Positions 47,028 through 56,664 are shown, counted from the stretch's first letter. The stretch is 64,000 bases of DNA from Streptococcus sp. CSL10205-OR2 (GCF_025660655.1 NZ_JAOTIN010000002.1:124001-188000); one strand, 5' to 3'. The notes: generated from the letters alone by a model not told the origin. A program made the numbers and translations.

Positions 47028-47052
47028 TAAAATAGTACAAAAATAATATACC
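47021..47052 (+). promoter_or_regulatory. Probable GntR operator
   Basis: GTATTATT and AATAATATAC form an imperfect inverted repeat that starts at the -10 box. In YtrA-type operons the GntR protein represses itself at such a site. The match is AT-rich, so moderate support only. Confidence 0.4.
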
Positions 47053-47066
47053 GAAAGGAGACTCGG

Positions 47067-47432
47067 ATGGCTTGGAAATTTGATGAAAAATCTCCCATTT
47101 ATGTTCAGATTGCCCAACGGGTTAAAATGAGGATTATTAGCCAAGATATTAAAAGTGGTGAACAATTACCAACGGTAAGAGAATTTGCCGAAGAAGCTGG
47201 CGTTAATCCAAACACCATGCAGCGGGCTTTTATAGAACTCGAACGTGATGGAATGGTTTATTCCCAGCGGACATCTGGTAGATTTGTGACTGACGATAAA
47301 GAACTTATCGAACAAAAACGTCACGAACTTGCTGAAGAAGAAATAAAAACGTTTATTAATCACATGAAAAAAATTGGATTTAATAATGAACAAATGATAG
47401 AAGAATTAAAGAATTGCTTAGGAGAAAGTTAA
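47067..47432 (+). CDS. GntR-family (YtrA-type) transcriptional regulator
   Basis: 121-residue regulator with only the winged-helix domain and a short dimerisation tail, as in the YtrA subfamily. KSPIYVQIAQRVKMRIISQD, then GEQLPTVREFAEEAGVNPNT and AFIELERDGMVYSQRTSGRF, give the GntR helix-turn-helix. YtrA regulators usually sit before and repress ABC transporter genes, as here. The next gene starts directly after its stop. Confidence 0.9.
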   Translation: MAWKFDEKSPIYVQIAQRVKMRIISQDIKSGEQLPTVREFAEEAGVNPNTMQRAFIELERDGMVYSQRTSGRFVTDDKELIEQKRHELAEEEIKTFINHMKKIGFNNEQMIEELKNCLGES

Positions 47433-48131
47433 ATGACAGATTTACTACAATTACATCATGTCTCAAAAAATTATGGTAACTTTAATGCCTTAGACGATAT
47501 TACCTTAAGTTTACCAGCCGGAAAAATTATTGGTCTTCTAGGACCAAACGGCAGCGGAAAAACAACTCTTATAAAACTGATTAATGGGCTCCTTCAACCA
47601 ACAAATGGTGATATTGTTATCGATGGCTTTAGACCATCAGTGGAAACCAAAAAAATTATTTCTTATCTGCCTGACACCACTTATCTACAAGATAATATGA
47701 AAGTTGAAGATCTTTTAGTTCTCTTCAAAGATTTTTATGAAGATTTTGATGATAAGCGTGCGATGACTCTTTTAAATGATTTAAATATCTCACTTGATCA
47801 GAAATTGAAAAACCTCTCAAAAGGGAACAAGGAAAAGGTCCAACTTATTTTAGTAATGAGTCGTAAAGCCAAACTATATATTCTTGATGAACCTATTGGT
47901 GGGGTTGATCCTGCTGCTAGAGACTATATTTTAAAGACCATTATTAACAATTATTCTGAAGAAGCTTCTGTCATCATTTCGACACATCTCATTGCTGATA
48001 TTGAACCAATATTAGATGAAGTTGTCTTTATCCAAAATGGTAACATTGTTCTTCAAGGAAATGCTGATGATTTAAGAGAAGAACATGGTCAGTCAATTGA
48101 TGCTATTTTCAGAGAAACGTTTAAGGCTTAA
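47433..48131 (+). CDS. ABC transporter ATP-binding protein
   Basis: 232-residue ATPase of the drug or peptide-resistance type. Walker A is GPNGSGKTTLIK near residues 36-47, signature LSKGNKEKV near 128-136 (degenerate, K for G), Walker B LYILDEPIGGVDP near 148-160, and the H-loop STHLIADIE. Regulated with the GntR gene. Function likely export or response to cell-envelope stress; no substrate can be inferred. Confidence 0.9.
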   Translation: MTDLLQLHHVSKNYGNFNALDDITLSLPAGKIIGLLGPNGSGKTTLIKLINGLLQPTNGDIVIDGFRPSVETKKIISYLPDTTYLQDNMKVEDLLVLFKDFYEDFDDKRAMTLLNDLNISLDQKLKNLSKGNKEKVQLILVMSRKAKLYILDEPIGGVDPAARDYILKTIINNYSEEASVIISTHLIADIEPILDEVVFIQNGNIVLQGNADDLREEHGQSIDAIFRETFKA

Positions 48132-48145
48132 AGGAGAATAACACA

Positions 48146-48958
48146 ATGTTTGGAAAATTAATTAAATATGAGATAAAATCTGTCGGAAAATGGTATTTTG
48201 CTCTTTATGGTGCTGTTTTGTTTTGTGCCACTATTTTAGGACTATACATTAGTAGATTCAACAATGATAGTGGAGTGAACGGTGAATTCTTTTTACAGGG
48301 ACGAGAGCCATCAACTTCTGAGGCAATCATTATGTTAGCCATTATACTTATTTTTGTTTCATTAATCATTGGAATCGGAATATCTACTTTCTTTATTATT
48401 GTCAATCGTTTCAACAAAAATATTTTCGGTCGAGAAGGCTATCTAACCTTAACACTTCCAGTATCAACACATCAAATTATTCTTTCAAAATTATTGGCTT
48501 CATTTATCTGGTCCGTTCTAAGTTCTATAGTACTTCTTTTTAGTATTTTTTTACTGGTATTGCCAAGTATTCCTTTGGATGAATTTTTCTCATACCTACC
48601 AAGTATTATGGCTAATATTCATGTCGATATATTCTTTATCGTCTTAACTTACTTTATCGTAGCTACCATTTCTTCAATTCTTGTCGTTTACCTAGCGATT
48701 TCAATTGGTCAGCTTTTCCAAGATAAACGTGCATTAATGGGATTTGTGGCTTTCTTTGCAATAGGTATTTTAATTTCTATCATAAAACAACTTATATTTG
48801 GTGATACCAATCTTTCAGATGAAACTTACTATTTTGACCCTAATTTTTTAAGGATTAAACTTTTCTTTATAAGAGAAATCTTTGTCTATTTAGTCTTGTC
48901 TACTACTTATTACTTTGGTACTCACTATATCATCAAAAATAAATTAAATATCCAATAA
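48146..48958 (+). CDS. ABC transporter permease
   Basis: 270-residue membrane protein with six to seven hydrophobic segments, fitting the membrane partner of the ATPase just upstream (14-base gap, AAGGAG). A loop FGREGYLTLTLPVS near residues 93-106 is typical of this permease type (ABC-2-like, as in YtrC/DUF1430 families). Exact family unsure. Confidence 0.85.
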   Translation: MFGKLIKYEIKSVGKWYFALYGAVLFCATILGLYISRFNNDSGVNGEFFLQGREPSTSEAIIMLAIILIFVSLIIGIGISTFFIIVNRFNKNIFGREGYLTLTLPVSTHQIILSKLLASFIWSVLSSIVLLFSIFLLVLPSIPLDEFFSYLPSIMANIHVDIFFIVLTYFIVATISSILVVYLAISIGQLFQDKRALMGFVAFFAIGILISIIKQLIFGDTNLSDETYYFDPNFLRIKLFFIREIFVYLVLSTTYYFGTHYIIKNKLNIQ

Positions 48959-48961
48959 GAA

Positions 48962-48988
48962 AGAGCCTCTACTATTGAGGCTCTCTTT
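48962..48988 (+). terminator. Terminator of the GntR/ABC operon
   Basis: AGAGCCTC pairs with GAGGCTCT around a seven-base loop, with a T-rich tail. Confidence 0.85.
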
Positions 48989-48998
48989 ATTTTTATGA

Positions 48999-49004
48999 TA
49001 TAAT
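48999..49004 (+). promoter_or_regulatory. -10 box of tRNA-Arg
   Basis: TATAAT, seven bases before the mature tRNA 5' end. Confidence 0.65.
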
Positions 49005-49011
49005 AAAGCTA

Positions 49012-49083
49012 CCAACTTTAGTGTAATGGATATCACGCAAGATTCCGGTTCTTGAAATGGGGGTTCGATTCCCTCAAGTTGGA
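49012..49083 (+). tRNA. tRNA-Arg (anticodon CCG)
   Basis: A 72-base cloverleaf. Acceptor CCAACTT pairs with AAGTTGG; the anticodon stem CAAGA/TCTTG holds the loop TTCCGGT with CCG (reads CGG codons); T-arm GGGGG-TTCGATT-CCCTC. CCA is not encoded after the discriminator A. Confidence 0.92.
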
Positions 49084-49092
49084 TGGGATAGA

Positions 49093-49118
49093 AAAAAGGC
49101 ACTGTTGTGCCCTTTTTT
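49093..49118. terminator. Bidirectional terminator between tRNA-Arg and the lipoprotein gene
   Basis: AAAAAGGCAC/GTGCCCTTTTT stem with a TGTT loop, A- and T-runs on each side. It overlaps the lipoprotein stop codon. Confidence 0.8.
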
Positions 49119-49773
49119 ATTTGTCTTTCTTTTCTTTTTCGTCTTCTTTATCTTCTTTTAATCCAGATTGCTCTTTTGAAACTAGACCATCTTGATTAAA
49201 AAACATTTCAACAGTAGCTACACCATCTGATTTTAATCCGCTTATCCAAATGGCTTGAATATCACGACCATCTGAAGAAGAAACTTCTGATAAGACATCT
49301 GGTTCTCCAAAAACTTGTTTAACTTCAAGATAAGACGTACCCTCAGCAATCTCATTGTATGTTTCTTTTGAAATGCTTGCTTTACGGATAAAACTAAAAT
49401 TTGAGATTGATCTGACAACCGTACTGTTTTCATATAATTTTACTGTGACTTCAACATTATCAAACTGCCACTTATAAACATCAAGACTAACTTCACCAGC
49501 TGGTTCTTGTTCTACAGCAGTTGGCTCACCAAAAAGAGTTTTTAATTCTTCAATTGTTGTGCCACCTTTAAATTCATCTTGTAAGAGAGCAATATGAACA
49601 TCGTTAAATTTTAAACGAATATCTTGGTGTTCAGCAATTTCTGATGGTTTTTGATTTAAGGCTGATTCTTCTTCTGTTGTTATTTCAGTTTCTTTTTTTT
49701 CACTGTTACTTGAGCAGGAAATTAAAAAAAAGGCTGATAGCATAACAGCTAAAAATAAGAGGATTTTTTTCAT
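49117..49773 (-). CDS. DUF3862 lipoprotein with two SmpA/BLIP-like repeats
   Basis: 218-residue precursor with a lipoprotein signal peptide (MKKILLFLAVMLSAFFLISC; Cys20 after lipobox LISC). The mature protein has two related domains, each starting near a turn of the form G-T-T/S-x-x-E-(L/V)-K-x-(L/V)-F-G-E-P (residues about 74-87 and 146-159). This is the SmpA/OmlA-like fold of DUF3862. A highly charged tail (EDKEDEKEKKDK) ends the protein. Its role is unknown; surface-associated. Confidence 0.85.
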   Translation of the reverse strand: MKKILLFLAVMLSAFFLISCSSNSEKKETEITTEEESALNQKPSEIAEHQDIRLKFNDVHIALLQDEFKGGTTIEELKTLFGEPTAVEQEPAGEVSLDVYKWQFDNVEVTVKLYENSTVVRSISNFSFIRKASISKETYNEIAEGTSYLEVKQVFGEPDVLSEVSSSDGRDIQAIWISGLKSDGVATVEMFFNQDGLVSKEQSGLKEDKEDEKEKKDK

Positions 49774-49816
49774 TTTTTCTCACATTCTTTTATATCGTAA
49801 ATATTTTAAAAATAAA

Positions 49817-50160
49817 TGGAGCCGGTGGGAGTCGAACCCACGTCCAAACACCTGCTAACATATTTGTCTACAACCATAGGCTATGTCTTTTTTTAACTGA
49901 TTAATGACACATAGCTCAAGCCACTAATCAGCGAGTCTATCAGTCTCTTTGTAATTAGCTAGACAATAATTACACGTAGCTTACTATTTTAAGACTTTTA
50001 ATGAAACGTAAGCAATTTCATAAAAGTCACGAGAGCTGGTTTTTAGGCAGCTACTGCGTAAGTTGTGTTATTTTTTGCAGTTATATTTAACTGGCATTTT
50101 ACATCTGCCGATGGGTTGCAAAATATGCCTCATAATGCCTGTCGAATCCGTAACGACCCC
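49817..50160 (-). ncRNA. ssrA: Transfer-messenger RNA
   Basis: About 344 bases. The 5' end GGGGTCG pairs with the 3' CGGCTCC to give the tRNA-like acceptor; the T-arm GTGGG-TTCGACT-CCCAC is near the 3' end; the CCA end is not encoded. The tag frame at 50043-50078 codes AKNNTTYAVAA and a stop, close to other streptococcal tags. It rescues stalled ribosomes with SmpB. Confidence 0.95.
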
Positions 50161-50225
50161 TAAAAAGTTATAACACCCTATTAGTATATCAAAAAAAACA
50201 ATCTTTAGCAAAGTTGAAAAATAAT

Positions 50226-50254
50226 AAAAACTCACTAAAAATCAGTGAGTTTTT
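50226..50254 (-). terminator. rpsA: Terminator of rpsA
   Basis: AAAAACTCACT pairs with AGTGAGTTTTT around a short loop, T-run following on the minus strand. Confidence 0.85.
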
Positions 50255-50262
50255 CGTTATCA

Positions 50263-51462
50263 TTATAATTCAATGTCACCGAATAAATCAGCCATTGAGA
50301 ATCCAGTTTGAGTTTCTGGTAAATCATAGTCACGTTTTTCTTGACGTTTTGGACGACGAGGTTTAGATTGACGTTTTTCTTCAGAATTCTCTTCTTGAGC
50401 TGGACGTTCTTCTAATGATTTAATTGAAAGAGAAACACGTTCGTCTGCTGCATTAACTTCAAGAACCTTAACAGTCACATCTTGACCAACTGATAAAACA
50501 TCTTTAGGATTTTCAACACGTTTGTGAGAAATTTGTGAGATGTGAACTAATCCGTCAATACCTGGAAGGACTTCAACGAAAGCACCAAAATCAGTAAGAC
50601 GTTTTACTTTTCCTTCAATCACATCACCAGCAGCAAGTTTTTGTTCAACACCATCCCATGGTCCAGGTGTTGTAGCTTTAAGTGATAATGAAACACGACC
50701 TGCTTCTTCATCAATTGAAAGTACTTTAACCTCAACTTCTTCACCAACAGAAACAACTGATTTAGGTGAAACATTTCTCTCATGAGATAACTCAGTGACA
50801 TGGATAAGACCATCAACACCACCAAGATCAACAAAAGCACCAAAGCTAGTTAAACGAGCAACTTTTCCAGTAACAACTGAACCTTCAGTCAATGTTGAGA
50901 AAATTTCTTTACGTGCTTCTGCGGCTGCTTCTTCAACAACTTCACGACGTGAAAGGATGAAACGATTTTCTGAAGCATCAACTTCTTTAATACGAGCATC
51001 AACTTCTTGACCAACAAATTTTTCAGTGTTGCGAACAAAGCGTGTGTCAATCATTGAAGCAGGAATGAAACCACGTAGGCCTTCAAATTCAATAGCCAAT
51101 CCACCTTTTACAGCGCGAGTTACTTTAACAGTGATAACATCACCTTCGCGACCAATCAATTTATCCCAAGCTTTGCGAGCTTCTAAGCGTTTTTTAGACA
51201 CTAGGAAAGTCACTGTGTCAGTATCTTTTCCGACTACTTGACGAAGAACAAGTACTTCAAGTGTTTCCCCTGGTTTTACTAAATCATTAATGTCAGCATT
51301 ACGATCATTAGTTAACTCACGAAGTGTTAATACACCTTCAACACCAGTACCACTGATAACAACGTTAGCTTGATCGTTATCAACTGTCAATACTTCTGCG
51401 GTAACAACGTCACCAGCATTCACTTCGCTAACACTATTTAGCAAATCTTCAAATTCATTCAT
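50263..51462 (-). CDS. rpsA: 30S ribosomal protein S1 (four S1 domains)
   Basis: Binds mRNA in translation and is often called S1-like in Gram-positives. I start at ATG 51462 (MNEFEDLLNSVSEV) with GGAGG 11 bases upstream; an in-frame TTG at 51471 is less likely. The 399-residue protein has four S1 repeats at about 16-87, 105-170, 190-262 and 277-349 (the last two with GxVxRLTxFGAFV). The tail from 356 is basic and disordered. Gram-negative S1 has six repeats. Confidence 0.93.
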   Translation of the reverse strand: MNEFEDLLNSVSEVNAGDVVTAEVLTVDNDQANVVISGTGVEGVLTLRELTNDRNADINDLVKPGETLEVLVLRQVVGKDTDTVTFLVSKKRLEARKAWDKLIGREGDVITVKVTRAVKGGLAIEFEGLRGFIPASMIDTRFVRNTEKFVGQEVDARIKEVDASENRFILSRREVVEEAAAEARKEIFSTLTEGSVVTGKVARLTSFGAFVDLGGVDGLIHVTELSHERNVSPKSVVSVGEEVEVKVLSIDEEAGRVSLSLKATTPGPWDGVEQKLAAGDVIEGKVKRLTDFGAFVEVLPGIDGLVHISQISHKRVENPKDVLSVGQDVTVKVLEVNAADERVSLSIKSLEERPAQEENSEEKRQSKPRRPKRQEKRDYDLPETQTGFSMADLFGDIEL

Positions 51463-51588
51463 TCTAAACAATCCTCCAACAGAAAATCAGTTTTCTAATT
51501 TTCTGATAACAATATATTTTCTCAAGGTAACCCGCAAATGACAACAAAATTTATCTTTGACGGTCTTAGGTAAAACCTAATACCATGA

Positions 51589-51660
51589 CTGGGGTAGCTG
51601 GATTCGAACCAACGCATGAGGGAGTCAAAGTCCCTTGCCTTACCGCTTGGCTATACCCCA
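51589..51660 (-). tRNA. tRNA-Gln (anticodon TTG)
   Basis: A 72-base cloverleaf on the minus strand. Acceptor TGGGGTA pairs with TACCCCA, discriminator G. The anticodon loop CTTTGAC gives TTG (reads CAA and CAG). T-arm TTCGAAT. Confidence 0.93.
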
Positions 51661-51665
51661 TGAAA

Positions 51666-51746
51666 TGGAAAGAGAGGGATTCGAACCCCCGAACCCGAAG
51701 GAGCGGATTTACAGTCCGCCGCGTTTAGCCTCTTCGCTATCTTTCC
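51666..51746 (-). tRNA. tRNA-Tyr (anticodon GTA)
   Basis: 81 bases, with a long variable arm. Acceptor GGAAAGA pairs with TCTTTCC, discriminator A. The anticodon loop CTGTAAA gives GTA. It lies five bases upstream of tRNA-Gln, so both are one transcript. Confidence 0.94.
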
Positions 51747-51803
51747 ACAACAAGAACAATTTTAACATAAATTCTTATTGTAATCAAGCCTTTTTAAGGA
51801 TTT

Positions 51804-52034
51804 TTAGTGATTTAAATTATAATTTTCTATGATATTGGTTACTGCCAAATCCATTGTTTTGTGAAAGCTTGATACATCATTATTTTGGACGACAGCAAAC
51901 TTGTCATCGATTTCCGTAATAGACCCAATAATTTTTCGACCAATCTTCAACTGAAAACCATCTACTTCACTGTTTGATAGATTGACTTTTCCTTCTACAA
52001 TTTCGACCGTAATTTTTTTATCTTTTTTACTCAT
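51804..52034 (-). CDS. DUF2969 protein
   Basis: 76 residues. The family is found in streptococci and relatives; SEVDGFQLKIGRKIIGSITE near residues 22-41 is the recognisable part. Small, basic, no membrane segment. Ribosome site AGAGGTG. It lies just after parC; function unknown. Confidence 0.75.
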   Translation of the reverse strand: MSKKDKKITVEIVEGKVNLSNSEVDGFQLKIGRKIIGSITEIDDKFAVVQNNDVSSFHKTMDLAVTNIIENYNLNH

Positions 52035-52101
52035 AGTTCACCTCTTGCTATAAATTTTACACAAAAAAGCAGGAGCTTGCAAGAGCAAACTCTGCTACTT
52101 T

Positions 52102-54561
52102 TTATTTTCTCACTAATCTGACACTCAATACTTCCTGCTCAGAAATAGTATCCGATATAAAACTACCGTTACTTGTTCTTTCAGACTGAGGAAGAGTGGC
52201 TAAATTAACACTAAGTTTTTCTTGCGTTTGCGATGTCACTTCTAATAATTCTTTTTCTTCTGAGGTTTCAGTTGAAAATAAATCAATTAAATCGTCTTTT
52301 GCAGTGATAATTCCCGAAGCAAAAACACGATGTGGCTTAGCTTTTAGTTCACGAATGACTTGAAGACCTCGATTGGCTCTACTTGTTTTTGGAATAAGAT
52401 TAACTGCCATTTTCTTTAGGCTTCCACGTTGTGTTAAAATAAACATATTCTCACTAGTGACTTTAAAAGCACTCACCACAAAATCATCTTTTTTAAGATT
52501 AATGGCCTTAACACCAGCTGCTTTATTACCTACAACGGGAACATCTTCAACACCAAATCTCAAAGCATAACCTTTATGAGTAACTAACATAAGATCTTCT
52601 AACATAATTGGAGAGACAGTTATTATTTGATCAGCATCTCCTTTTATTTTGGCATATTTAATTGCTTTTGTTTTATAGGTTCGCCATGGTGTTAAATCTT
52701 TTCGTTCAAAACGTTTAATTTGTCCTTTTTGAGTCACTGAGAAATAAGTCATTGGTTGTTTGTCAAAATCATCAATGATTTCAGCATAAATGATATTTTC
52801 TTGCGTTGAAAACGTTGTGATGGACTGACTGAGGTGTTCTCCAACATCTTTCCACTTAATATCAGACAATTCATAAATAGGACGGTAAATAACATTACCA
52901 AAATTGGTAAACAGTAATAAATGTTGTGTTGTTTTTGCTTGTTCTAAGAAAATCAATTCATCGTCTTCACGTTTACCAACTTCTTCAACTTCAGATGCAG
53001 AAAAAGAACGTGGACTAGTACGTTTTAGATAACCTGCTTTTGTGACGCTGACGTAGGTATCTTCTTCGACAATTAAACTAGCTGTATCAATTTCAATACT
53101 TTGTGTTTTAGCTTGTAGTTCAGTGCGACGAGGATTAGCAAATGTCTTTTTGACCTCTCGTAATTCTTTTTTCATCACATTGAATAAGGTTTTTTCATCA
53201 CCAATAATGGCTGAAAGAGTTGCAATTTTCTCGCGTAAACTAGCTTCTTCTTCTTCAAGTGTGACGATATCGGTATTGGTCAAACGATAAAGTTGCAAGG
53301 TCACAATCGCTTCAGCTTGTTCTTCTGAAAAGTCATAACTTATTTTTAAGTTTTCTTTAGCATCAGACTTGTTATCGCTTGATCTAATCAAAGCAATAAT
53401 CTCATCTAAAATAGAGATAACTTTGATTAAACCTTCAACAATATGAAGGCGTTTTTCAGCCTTGTTTTTATCGAATTGAGAACGTGCTAAGATTACTTCT
53501 TGGCGATGTGTAACATAACTCTTTAAGATTTTTTTCAGACCGACTTGACGAGGCGTAAAGTTATCGATTGCCACCATATTAAAATTATAATTAATTTGTA
53601 AATCGGTGTATTTAAAAAGATAATTTAAGACAGTTTCTTCGTCTGCTTCTTTTTTCAATTCTATGGCAATGCGTAACCCAGTTCTATCAGACTCATCACG
53701 GACTTCAGCAATCCCAGGCACCTTATTATTGACTCTGACATCATCAATTTTTTTAACAAGAGTAGCCTTATTGATTTCATAAGGGATTTCCTTAACAATA
53801 ATCTGTTTCTTACCACCTTTTAGCGTTTCTATGCTGGTTAAACTACGAACAACTATTCTTCCTTTACCAGTCTCATAGGCTTTTTTAATCTCATCAGCAC
53901 CTTGAATAATAGCTCCTGTTGGAAAATCTGGTCCAGGTAAGAAGGTCATCAGTTTTTCAAGCGTTGCTGTTGGATGGTCAATCATATAAATGACTGCATC
54001 AATCACCTCTGAAAGATTATGAGGCGGGATATCTGTGGCATAACCTGCTGAGATACCAGAAGAGCCATTCACCAATAAATTAGGAAAAGCTGATGGTAAA
54101 ACGGTTGGTTCTTTTTCTGTATCATCAAAATTCCAGGCAAAAGGAACTGTTTGTTTTTCAATATCCGTTAAAAGATAGGAAGCCATTTCTGATAAACGCG
54201 CTTCTGTGTAACGCATAGCTGCCGGTGGGTCACCATCCATGGAACCATTGTTCCCGTGCATTTCTACCAAAATCTCGCGATTTTTCCAATCCTGACTCAT
54301 ACGTACCATGGCATCATAAATAGATGAATCACCGTGAGGATGGAAATTCCCCATAATATTTCCGACTGATTTAGCTGATTTACGGTAGCTTTTATCAAAA
54401 GTATTACCGTCTTTGTTCATAGAGTATAAAATACGACGCTGAACAGGCTTTAAACCATCCCGGATATCAGGCAAAGCACGCTCTTGGATGATATATTTCG
54501 AATAGCGACCAAAACGCTCACCCATGATGTCTTCTAAAGACATGTTTTGAACATTAGACAT
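52102..54561 (-). CDS. parC: DNA topoisomerase IV subunit A
   Basis: Breaks and rejoins DNA to separate daughter chromosomes. The 819-residue protein starts MSNVQNMSLEDIMGERFGRYSKYI. The quinolone-resistance region HPHGDSSIYDAMVRMSQ near residues 75-91 has Ser and Asp at the usual target positions, so no classical resistance change. The catalytic Tyr is in AAMRYTEARLS near 114-124. C-terminal beta-pinwheel repeats follow. Operon with parE. Confidence 0.96.
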   Translation of the reverse strand: MSNVQNMSLEDIMGERFGRYSKYIIQERALPDIRDGLKPVQRRILYSMNKDGNTFDKSYRKSAKSVGNIMGNFHPHGDSSIYDAMVRMSQDWKNREILVEMHGNNGSMDGDPPAAMRYTEARLSEMASYLLTDIEKQTVPFAWNFDDTEKEPTVLPSAFPNLLVNGSSGISAGYATDIPPHNLSEVIDAVIYMIDHPTATLEKLMTFLPGPDFPTGAIIQGADEIKKAYETGKGRIVVRSLTSIETLKGGKKQIIVKEIPYEINKATLVKKIDDVRVNNKVPGIAEVRDESDRTGLRIAIELKKEADEETVLNYLFKYTDLQINYNFNMVAIDNFTPRQVGLKKILKSYVTHRQEVILARSQFDKNKAEKRLHIVEGLIKVISILDEIIALIRSSDNKSDAKENLKISYDFSEEQAEAIVTLQLYRLTNTDIVTLEEEEASLREKIATLSAIIGDEKTLFNVMKKELREVKKTFANPRRTELQAKTQSIEIDTASLIVEEDTYVSVTKAGYLKRTSPRSFSASEVEEVGKREDDELIFLEQAKTTQHLLLFTNFGNVIYRPIYELSDIKWKDVGEHLSQSITTFSTQENIIYAEIIDDFDKQPMTYFSVTQKGQIKRFERKDLTPWRTYKTKAIKYAKIKGDADQIITVSPIMLEDLMLVTHKGYALRFGVEDVPVVGNKAAGVKAINLKKDDFVVSAFKVTSENMFILTQRGSLKKMAVNLIPKTSRANRGLQVIRELKAKPHRVFASGIITAKDDLIDLFSTETSEEKELLEVTSQTQEKLSVNLATLPQSERTSNGSFISDTISEQEVLSVRLVRK

Positions 54562-54575
54562 GATTGCCTCCTTTC

Positions 54576-56525
54576 TTATAACAGTATGTTGTTTGTTTCT
54601 TCAAGTGTAAATTTGACATTGTCTTCAATCCACTGACGACGTGGTTCAACCTTGTCTCCCATTAAGACAGACACGCGTCTTTCTGCTCGAGCCAAATCAT
54701 CAATCGTTACACGAATCAAGGTTCTTGTTTCTGGATCCATGGTTGTTTCCCAAAGCTGAGTGGCATTCATTTCACCCAGTCCTTTGTAACGTTGAAGTGT
54801 TGCATTTTTACCGTATTCTTGACGCAATTCTTCTAATTCACCATCTGTCCAGGCATAGTCAATTTTTTCATTCTTACCTTTGCCTTTAGACATTTTGTAA
54901 AGAGGTGGTAAGGCAATATAAACATGACCAGCTTCTATAAGTGGTCGCATATAACGATAGAAAAATGTTAGAAGAAGGGTTTGGATGTGAGCACCATCTG
55001 TATCGGCATCGGTCATGATGATGATTTTATCATAGTTGATATCTTCTAAATTAAAGTCTGCTCCAACACCAGCACCAATAGTATAAATCATGGTGTTAAT
55101 TTCTTCATTTTTCAGAATATCTGCCATTTTAGCTTTGGCAGTGTTGATGACCTTTCCTCTTAGAGGAAGAATGGCTTGGAATTTACGGTCACGCCCTTGT
55201 TTAGCAGATCCACCGGCAGAATCACCCTCAACAAGATAGAGTTCATTTTTCTTTGGATTTTTAGATTGTGCTGGCGTTAATTTCCCCGATAAAAGACCCT
55301 TATCTTTTTTATTTTTCTTGCCATTTCGTGATTCATCACGCGCTTTTCTAGCAGCTTCACGGGCTGCCCTAGCCTTAATCGCTTTTCTGACTAAGCTTGA
55401 AGCGATTTCACCATTTTCCATGAGGAAATAACTTAACTTTTCAGAAACAACACCATCAACAAAAGGACGAGCAAGTGGACTACCTAATTTGTCCTTGGTT
55501 TGACCTTCAAACTGAAGATGTTCTTCTGGCACTAAAATGGATAAGACAGCAGAGAGGCCTTCACGGTAATCAGAACCATCAAGATTTTTTTCTTTTTCTT
55601 TTAAAAGAGTTGTTTTTCTGGCGTAATCATTCAAAGCTTTAGTGATAGCTGATTTTAAACCAGTCTCATGAGTACCACCATCTTTTGTTCTGACATTGTT
55701 AACAAAAGAAAGGATATTATCTGAAAAGCCATCATTATACTGCATGGCAACTTCTACTTGAAAACCGTCTTCTTCACCATCAAAATAAATAACAGGTGTT
55801 AGAGTGTCTTTATCCTCATTTAAGTACGAGACAAAGTCTTGAACCCCATTTTCATAGTGAAAATCTTTCTTGTCATCTGTTCTTTTATCGATTAAAGAAA
55901 GTGTTACATTTTTTAATAAAAAGGCTGACTCATTTAAACGTTCAGCAATGGTATTAAACTTGAAATCAGTTGTTGAAAAAATACTACTATCAGGCATAAA
56001 GGTAACGGTTGTTCCTGATTTTGATTTTGGAGCTGTTCCTACTTTTTTAAGTGTTGTGACAGGTTTTCCACCATTTTCAAACCGTTGACGATAGATATGC
56101 CCATCACGAACAATCTCAACTTCTAACCATTGTGACAGAGCATTAACAACTGATGACCCAACACCATGTAAGCCACCTGATGTTTTATAGCCACCTTGAC
56201 CAAACTTACCACCTGCATGTAATACGGTAAAAATAACTTCAACAGTTGGAATCCCTTTAGCATGCATTCCTGTAGGCATACCTCGCCCTCTATCTGAAAC
56301 GCTTAAAGAACCATCTTTATAGATGGTGACTTCAATTTTATCACCAAAACCTGAGAGTGCTTCATCAACAGCATTGTCTACTAATTCCCAAACCAAATGA
56401 TGTAGACCAGTCCCATCAGTTGAACCAATATACATTCCAGGTCTTTTTCGAACAGCATCAAGCCCTTCTAATACCTGAATGGCATCATCATTATAATTAC
56501 TTAAATTAATTTCCTTTTTAGGCAT
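54576..56525 (-). CDS. parE: DNA topoisomerase IV subunit B
   Basis: ATPase subunit of topoisomerase IV, 649 residues. GHKL ATP site: ELVDNAVDEAL near residues 47-57, and GLHGVGSSVVNALS near 119-132. Toprim motifs: LVEGDSAGGSAKQGRDRKFQ near 430-449 and MTDADTDGAHI near 505-515. C-terminal RYKGLGEMN. Located 14 bases before parC in the usual order. Confidence 0.96.
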   Translation of the reverse strand: MPKKEINLSNYNDDAIQVLEGLDAVRKRPGMYIGSTDGTGLHHLVWELVDNAVDEALSGFGDKIEVTIYKDGSLSVSDRGRGMPTGMHAKGIPTVEVIFTVLHAGGKFGQGGYKTSGGLHGVGSSVVNALSQWLEVEIVRDGHIYRQRFENGGKPVTTLKKVGTAPKSKSGTTVTFMPDSSIFSTTDFKFNTIAERLNESAFLLKNVTLSLIDKRTDDKKDFHYENGVQDFVSYLNEDKDTLTPVIYFDGEEDGFQVEVAMQYNDGFSDNILSFVNNVRTKDGGTHETGLKSAITKALNDYARKTTLLKEKEKNLDGSDYREGLSAVLSILVPEEHLQFEGQTKDKLGSPLARPFVDGVVSEKLSYFLMENGEIASSLVRKAIKARAAREAARKARDESRNGKKNKKDKGLLSGKLTPAQSKNPKKNELYLVEGDSAGGSAKQGRDRKFQAILPLRGKVINTAKAKMADILKNEEINTMIYTIGAGVGADFNLEDINYDKIIIMTDADTDGAHIQTLLLTFFYRYMRPLIEAGHVYIALPPLYKMSKGKGKNEKIDYAWTDGELEELRQEYGKNATLQRYKGLGEMNATQLWETTMDPETRTLIRVTIDDLARAERRVSVLMGDKVEPRRQWIEDNVKFTLEETNNILL

Positions 56526-56664
56526 CTATAACCTCCACCTTTTCTCATCCTTTTAATATTACAAGTTTTTTTGCTATTTTGCAAAAAAAATCTTAATTTT
56601 AACTTTTTTTGCCAAATATTGTGATTTTTCCAGTCATTTTAACTATTTTTTTATCAATCACTTA

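Noticed and set aside
52102..56525. Quinolone-resistance changes in parC/parE
   Set aside because: The ParC target residues Ser and Asp in HPHGDSSIYDAM are the sensitive type, and nothing unusual is seen in ParE.
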